The notes below the pieces were generated by a model. It saw nothing but the letters and a program-made list of their open reading frames with translations, was not told the origin of the DNA and ran no database searches. A program made the translations under genes and the position numbers. 64,000 nt of DNA from Parahaliea maris (GTDB taxonomy: Bacteria; Pseudomonadota; Gammaproteobacteria; Pseudomonadales; Halieaceae), in the NCBI RefSeq assembly GCF_008064665.1, contig NZ_VRZA01000003.1, forward strand, positions 310,001 to 374,000. Direction: 5' to 3'. Every line of letters begins with the position of its first letter. Positions within the stretch are counted from its first letter, which is position 1. Of this stretch, positions 60,708 to 64,000 are shown piece by piece.

Positions 60708-62011
60708 GGGGAGACCTCCTCAGGGGTATTGCACAGGGCCAGCAGGCCACCGGCAATCAGGGCCAGGGCGTACAGGCCCGACTGGTAGAACATGAACGAT
60801 TCGAAAGCGTTGGCGACGCCCCAATATAAGCCAAAAGCCACGCCGAAGCACAGCAGGTTGGTATCCAGGCTGCCCTGTTGCCAGCTCCGGCGCAGGCGCA
60901 GACCCAGCCAGGCAAACAGGCCCAGCAGTACGGCCAGGCCTGCCAGGCCCCAGTTGACAAGCGTGTCCAGGTAGGTGCTATGCAGGTGGCGGAAGCGCTG
61001 ACGTTCGTTATCGCTCAGGGCTTCGGTGTCCTGCACCACGGCGGCGCGGCCCTTGCCGCCCCAGCCGAGCAGCGGCCGCTGGACGATCCAGTCCATGGCC
61101 GTGTGCCAGGTGGACAGGCGCACCCGTACGTTTTCCTGCAGTACGAAGCCTTCCCCGTCGTACCCGGCCAGAGGACCCTCGCTGCGCAGGCGGTCCTCGA
61201 TGATCCCGCCCAGCGGTGTGATGATGATGACAACGAAGGTCATGCTGAACCACGCCAGGCGGCGCAGCGGGCGGCTGATGTAGTCCGCCTGCTGCTGTTG
61301 CCGCAGGCGGGAGCGCAACAGCAGGGCCAGCGGCACGCTGCACAGCAGTGCCAGCCAGATACCGCGGGTCTGGGACAGCAGCATACCGAACGCGGTAGCG
61401 GTGATGAGCAGCAGGCGCAGCAGGCGCCCGAGCACCACGCCCCGGCGGGTGGTGGCCGGGACCGGCGCAGGCAGCATCAGGGCACCCAGCAGGCCGATGC
61501 CGAACAGCATGCCACTGTGTTGGGCGTTGAGGAGTCCAAAGTGTACGCGCTCGCCATTCAGGCCCTGCAGCAGCTCCTTCCAGCCGTCACCGCTCAGCCA
61601 CGGGCTCAGGAGCAGGGCACCCAGGGCGCAGGCCCAGCAAATCATTACCCGCTGTCGCGAGGCGGCGCAGAACAGGGCGACGGGAATGAGAAAAAACCAG
61701 GCCGCCAGGCGGTCGAGCTTGGGCGAGCGCTCCGCCAGGTCCGGGTGCAACAGGTGGCTGAGGCCCCAGCTGGCGAGCTGTATCAGCAGGGCCAGCAATA
61801 GCAGCTGCAGCAGCCGGGAGCGCCACAGCGCGCGACCCCCCGTCAGCAGCCAGCCAGCACTGAGCAGGACCAGCAACTGACCGCTGATGTCGCCCAGGTC
61901 GTCCTGCCACAGGCGGGTGAGGGTCCATACCAGCAGCAGGGCGAAACCGCCCAGGGAGAGGGCGCCCTGGGGTAGGCAGGAACGCAGGTCAGTAGTGGTG
62001 ATAGGCGTCAT
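60704..62011 (-). CDS. O-antigen ligase family (WaaL/Wzy-type) membrane protein
   Basis: 435 residues with about 10-12 hydrophobic helices and a large periplasmic loop (about 225-325). A Wzy_C-type signature appears as LSQTRGIWLALLCSVP with a downstream GWGGKGRAAV loop and HLHSTYLDTLVNWGL, whose His is typical of WaaL. It joins O-antigen or other glycan to lipid A-core, or polymerises it. Translationally coupled on both sides within the LPS cluster. Confidence 0.86.
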   Translation of the reverse strand: MTPITTTDLRSCLPQGALSLGGFALLLVWTLTRLWQDDLGDISGQLLVLLSAGWLLTGGRALWRSRLLQLLLLALLIQLASWGLSHLLHPDLAERSPKLDRLAAWFFLIPVALFCAASRQRVMICWACALGALLLSPWLSGDGWKELLQGLNGERVHFGLLNAQHSGMLFGIGLLGALMLPAPVPATTRRGVVLGRLLRLLLITATAFGMLLSQTRGIWLALLCSVPLALLLRSRLRQQQQADYISRPLRRLAWFSMTFVVIIITPLGGIIEDRLRSEGPLAGYDGEGFVLQENVRVRLSTWHTAMDWIVQRPLLGWGGKGRAAVVQDTEALSDNERQRFRHLHSTYLDTLVNWGLAGLAVLLGLFAWLGLRLRRSWQQGSLDTNLLCFGVAFGLYWGVANAFESFMFYQSGLYALALIAGGLLALCNTPEEVSP

Positions 62012-62715
62012 CAGATACTGCGCTGCGCGTCCTCGAGCCAGCCGTGGACGCCGTAGTCATCGCCACGGGCCTGCTTGGCCAGCAGGGCGTTCATGGCTTC
62101 GCGCAGCAGCACCGCCCGGCGCCCGGCCTTGTGGCGGGCGAGGGCCGGCAGGTACCAGGCGAGAGGCACCAGGTCGGGCCAGCCGAGGCCGTCGATGACC
62201 TTGAGGGCTACCGGGTACCGGTCCTCCTGGCATTGCACGACCACATTGTGCAGCAGCAGCCGGCGGGAGGGCATCCCCAGGGCCTGCCAGCGGGCGCTGA
62301 AGCTGTCGAGCAACTGGCTGAGGGTAGTGGTCTCACCGTATTGCCAGAGGTACTGCTTCAGGGTGATGGCAATGCGCCCGTCGCTGTCGCGCAGCAACTC
62401 GGAGCACAGCCCGGGGCCAAGATTGGTTTCGACCGGGCCGAACAGTCGCGGCACGAGGTCCCAGGCCGCGGGGCCTATGCGGCGCTCGATACGGCGATAC
62501 ACCGCAGCTTCCTGCCAGTTGTCATCGAAGGCGTTCAGGGGTTTGAGCCGTTTGATCCACGGCGCTTCGCGGCGCTTTTGCCCGGGAGAGCGATCCGCGC
62601 GCAGCAGCTTAATGCAGCGGCCGGCATCGCGCGGGTCCACAAAACACAGTCGGTTGCCGCCGCGGGCAAAGGCGTCCTGTTCGCCTGACAGCATGACCGG
62701 TTGATCATCACTCAC
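62011..62715 (-). CDS. YrbL-like PhoP-network protein (kinase-fold)
   Basis: 234 residues resembling YrbL, a protein-kinase-like fold: an N-terminal ARGGNRLCFVDPRDAGRCIKLL (ATP-loop-like with Lys) and a later HNVVVQCQEDRYPVALKVIDGLG (catalytic-loop and DG-like). In this LPS context it may phosphorylate a core sugar, like WaaP/KdkA-type kinases, though that is inference. One-base overlap with waaL and 4-bp overlap with the preceding glycosyltransferase. Confidence 0.8.
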   Translation of the reverse strand: MSDDQPVMLSGEQDAFARGGNRLCFVDPRDAGRCIKLLRADRSPGQKRREAPWIKRLKPLNAFDDNWQEAAVYRRIERRIGPAAWDLVPRLFGPVETNLGPGLCSELLRDSDGRIAITLKQYLWQYGETTTLSQLLDSFSARWQALGMPSRRLLLHNVVVQCQEDRYPVALKVIDGLGWPDLVPLAWYLPALARHKAGRRAVLLREAMNALLAKQARGDDYGVHGWLEDAQRSI

Positions 62716-63764
62716 GCAGGCTTGTCCTTGCCGGCGATGTCGAACAGCAGGTCCCGGTAGCTGCGGCTGATGGTCTCGCGGCTGTAGTGTTTGTGGTAGT
62801 GCGCCCGGGCGTTGTCTGCAAGGGTGCGGGCGGCGGGGGGGTCGGCCAGCAGCTGACGAATGCTGCCGGCGAGGGCCGGGGCGTCATCGACCGGGCTCAC
62901 CAGGCCGGTTTCACCATCGTCTATCAGCTCACCGGGGCCCTGGGAGTCGGTGGCGATGATCGGGCAGCCGTGATACCAGGCTTCCACGACGATGCTGCCG
63001 AGGCCTTCGTGGCGCGAAGGGCAGACAAACAGGTCGGCGCTGCGCATCAGGGCGTCAACGTCCTTGCGCCAGCCCAGGAAGCGCACCCGCGAGCTGAGGC
63101 CCAGTTCGCGGCTGAGCTGTTCCAGGGCGTCTCTCTCGGGACCGTCTCCTGCCAGCCACAGCCAGGCCTCGGGCAGCTCGGTGAGGGCCTGGAGCAGCAC
63201 ATCGAAAGCCTTGTTGCGGTGGAGGCGACCGGCGGCCAGCAGCAAGGGCGCATCCGCGGGCGTATCCTGGCTTTCCCGGGAGACCGGCTCCGGGTTGGTC
63301 TCAGCGGCAAAGTTGGGAATCTGGTGGACCTTTGCGGCGGGCATGCCGCCCTGTACCAGGTGGTCGCAGAGGCCACGGGTGATGCCTATCCAGTGGTCCG
63401 CGTGGCGGTAGTACTTGAGGTCATAGTAATGCCCCAGCCGGCAAACCAGTTGGTAATCCCCGCTGGGGGTACAGATGCTGGCCCGATTCATGTAGGTCAG
63501 TACCACGTCGGGGGCCAGCTTGCGCAGGGCCAGGTGATAGCGCCAGTGGCCGGGCAGGGCGAGGCGCCCGCCGAAGCGAAAGGTCTGTACCGGCACACCG
63601 GCATTGGCCAGTTGTAACTCGCGCTCGCTGTTGGGCCGGGTGAAGGCAAACTGGCGCAGGCTCGGGTCCTCCGCCAGGGCGCAAACCAGCCGGGTATAAA
63701 AATTCTCCGCCCCCCCGAAAGGGGCGCCGGCGAGGGCCTGAACGACGGTCAGCGTGCTGCTCAC
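62712..63764 (-). CDS. Glycosyltransferase family 4 (GT-B)
   Basis: 350 residues. The GTG at 63764 is chosen as start because it overlaps the upstream stop by GTGA; an in-frame ATG at 63779 would add five residues. GT-B fold: N-terminal ALAGAPFGGAENFYTRLV, central LLAAGRLHRNKAFDVLLQAL, and the donor-binding FVCPSRHEGLGSIVVEAWYHG (EX7E-like). It transfers a sugar during LPS core or capsule assembly. Part of a four-gene overlapping run. Confidence 0.92.
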   Translation of the reverse strand: MSSTLTVVQALAGAPFGGAENFYTRLVCALAEDPSLRQFAFTRPNSERELQLANAGVPVQTFRFGGRLALPGHWRYHLALRKLAPDVVLTYMNRASICTPSGDYQLVCRLGHYYDLKYYRHADHWIGITRGLCDHLVQGGMPAAKVHQIPNFAAETNPEPVSRESQDTPADAPLLLAAGRLHRNKAFDVLLQALTELPEAWLWLAGDGPERDALEQLSRELGLSSRVRFLGWRKDVDALMRSADLFVCPSRHEGLGSIVVEAWYHGCPIIATDSQGPGELIDDGETGLVSPVDDAPALAGSIRQLLADPPAARTLADNARAHYHKHYSRETISRSYRDLLFDIAGKDKPA

Positions 63765-64000
63765 TCTCCCTGATCCCACACGTAGTTGTGACTGAAGGGG
63801 AGGCCGAGACTGGCCTCCACGATATAGCGAGCGTAGAGCGTACAGTTGATCTCCCGGTGAAAGAAGTCCCGGGTGTTGGCCGCCCAGTGCATGCGCTGGT
63901 CATCGTCGGCGTGGAATTGCTTCACCGCCTTTAGCAGTGACGCCTCGTCGTCGAAGTAGGCCAGCGTTTCCGCCGGGAACAGGCTGTCGAAACCGGCCCC
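63761..64000 (-). CDS. C-terminal part of a probable glycosyltransferase
   Basis: The open frame enters from beyond the right edge and ends with TGA at 63761-63763; 79 codons are visible. The segment (FPAETLAYFDDEASLLKAVK, then MHWAANTRDFFHREINCTLY) resembles the C-terminal helical end of CgeB-type GT-B glycosyltransferases. The stop overlaps the next gene by four bases. Identification is tentative because most of the gene is missing. Confidence 0.55.
   Translation of the reverse strand, partial: GAGFDSLFPAETLAYFDDEASLLKAVKQFHADDDQRMHWAANTRDFFHREINCTLYARYIVEASLGLPFSHNYVWDQGE

Overview
The window is about 64 kb of GC-rich bacterial chromosome, densely packed with housekeeping genes on both strands. 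Gene order points to a marine-type gammaproteobacterium: a PBP1A gene divergent from pilMNOPQ, then aroK-aroB-gltB-gltD-hemE; zapA-6S RNA-ygfA; ygfB-pepP-ubiH-ubiI; rppH-ptsP; lgt-thyA-folA. Pseudomonas shares much of this order. The TtpC-type TonB system and the DUF3012 and TIGR02449 proteins fit a Cellvibrionales/Halieaceae-like lineage, but that placement is inference. I see no phage, insertion sequence, CRISPR array, rRNA or tRNA.

Layout. 1-5.6 kb: argS (cut by the left edge), priA, rpmE with promoter and terminator, and a short malic enzyme. 5.7-15.0 kb: mrcA, then the type IV pilus assembly and secretin operon running into aroK and aroB. 15.1-22.6 kb: glutamate synthase (gltBD) and hemE. 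22.6-33.3 kb: rpiA, ilvA, a tiny membrane protein, ygfA, 6S RNA, zapA with a ZapB-like partner, the ubiquinone hydroxylase operon, gcvH and rlmI. 33.8-40.5 kb: a HAD phosphatase, rppH, ptsP, a TANGO2-like protein, and the overlapping lgt-thyA-folA genes. 40.7-45.8 kb: a six-gene TonB energy-transduction operon (DUF3450, TtpC-like, ExbB, ExbD, TonB, TPR) closed by a strong terminator. 45.9-54.5 kb: cold-shock protein, two-component system, glk-pyk, glpQ, a periplasmic binding protein and small lipoproteins. 55-64 kb: aldehyde dehydrogenase, MscS channel, S10 carboxypeptidase, and a tightly overlapping LPS/glycan gene set (two glycosyltransferases, O-antigen ligase, YrbL-like kinase, and a further gene cut by the right edge).

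The most unusual signal is not a gene. The three largest intergenic gaps (21.0-21.6, 33.3-33.8 and 54.5-55.0 kb) each hold two copies of a roughly 100-115 bp palindromic element: always one copy of subtype I on the plus strand followed by one of subtype II on the minus strand. The six copies share an inner core with two small hairpins. Their arms differ in sequence from copy to copy but remain self-complementary, and the two variable base pairs of the innermost closing stem differ in all six copies while always pairing. This is strong evidence for a conserved DNA or RNA structure, and for a paired, BIME-like mobile or regulatory repeat family that I cannot name.
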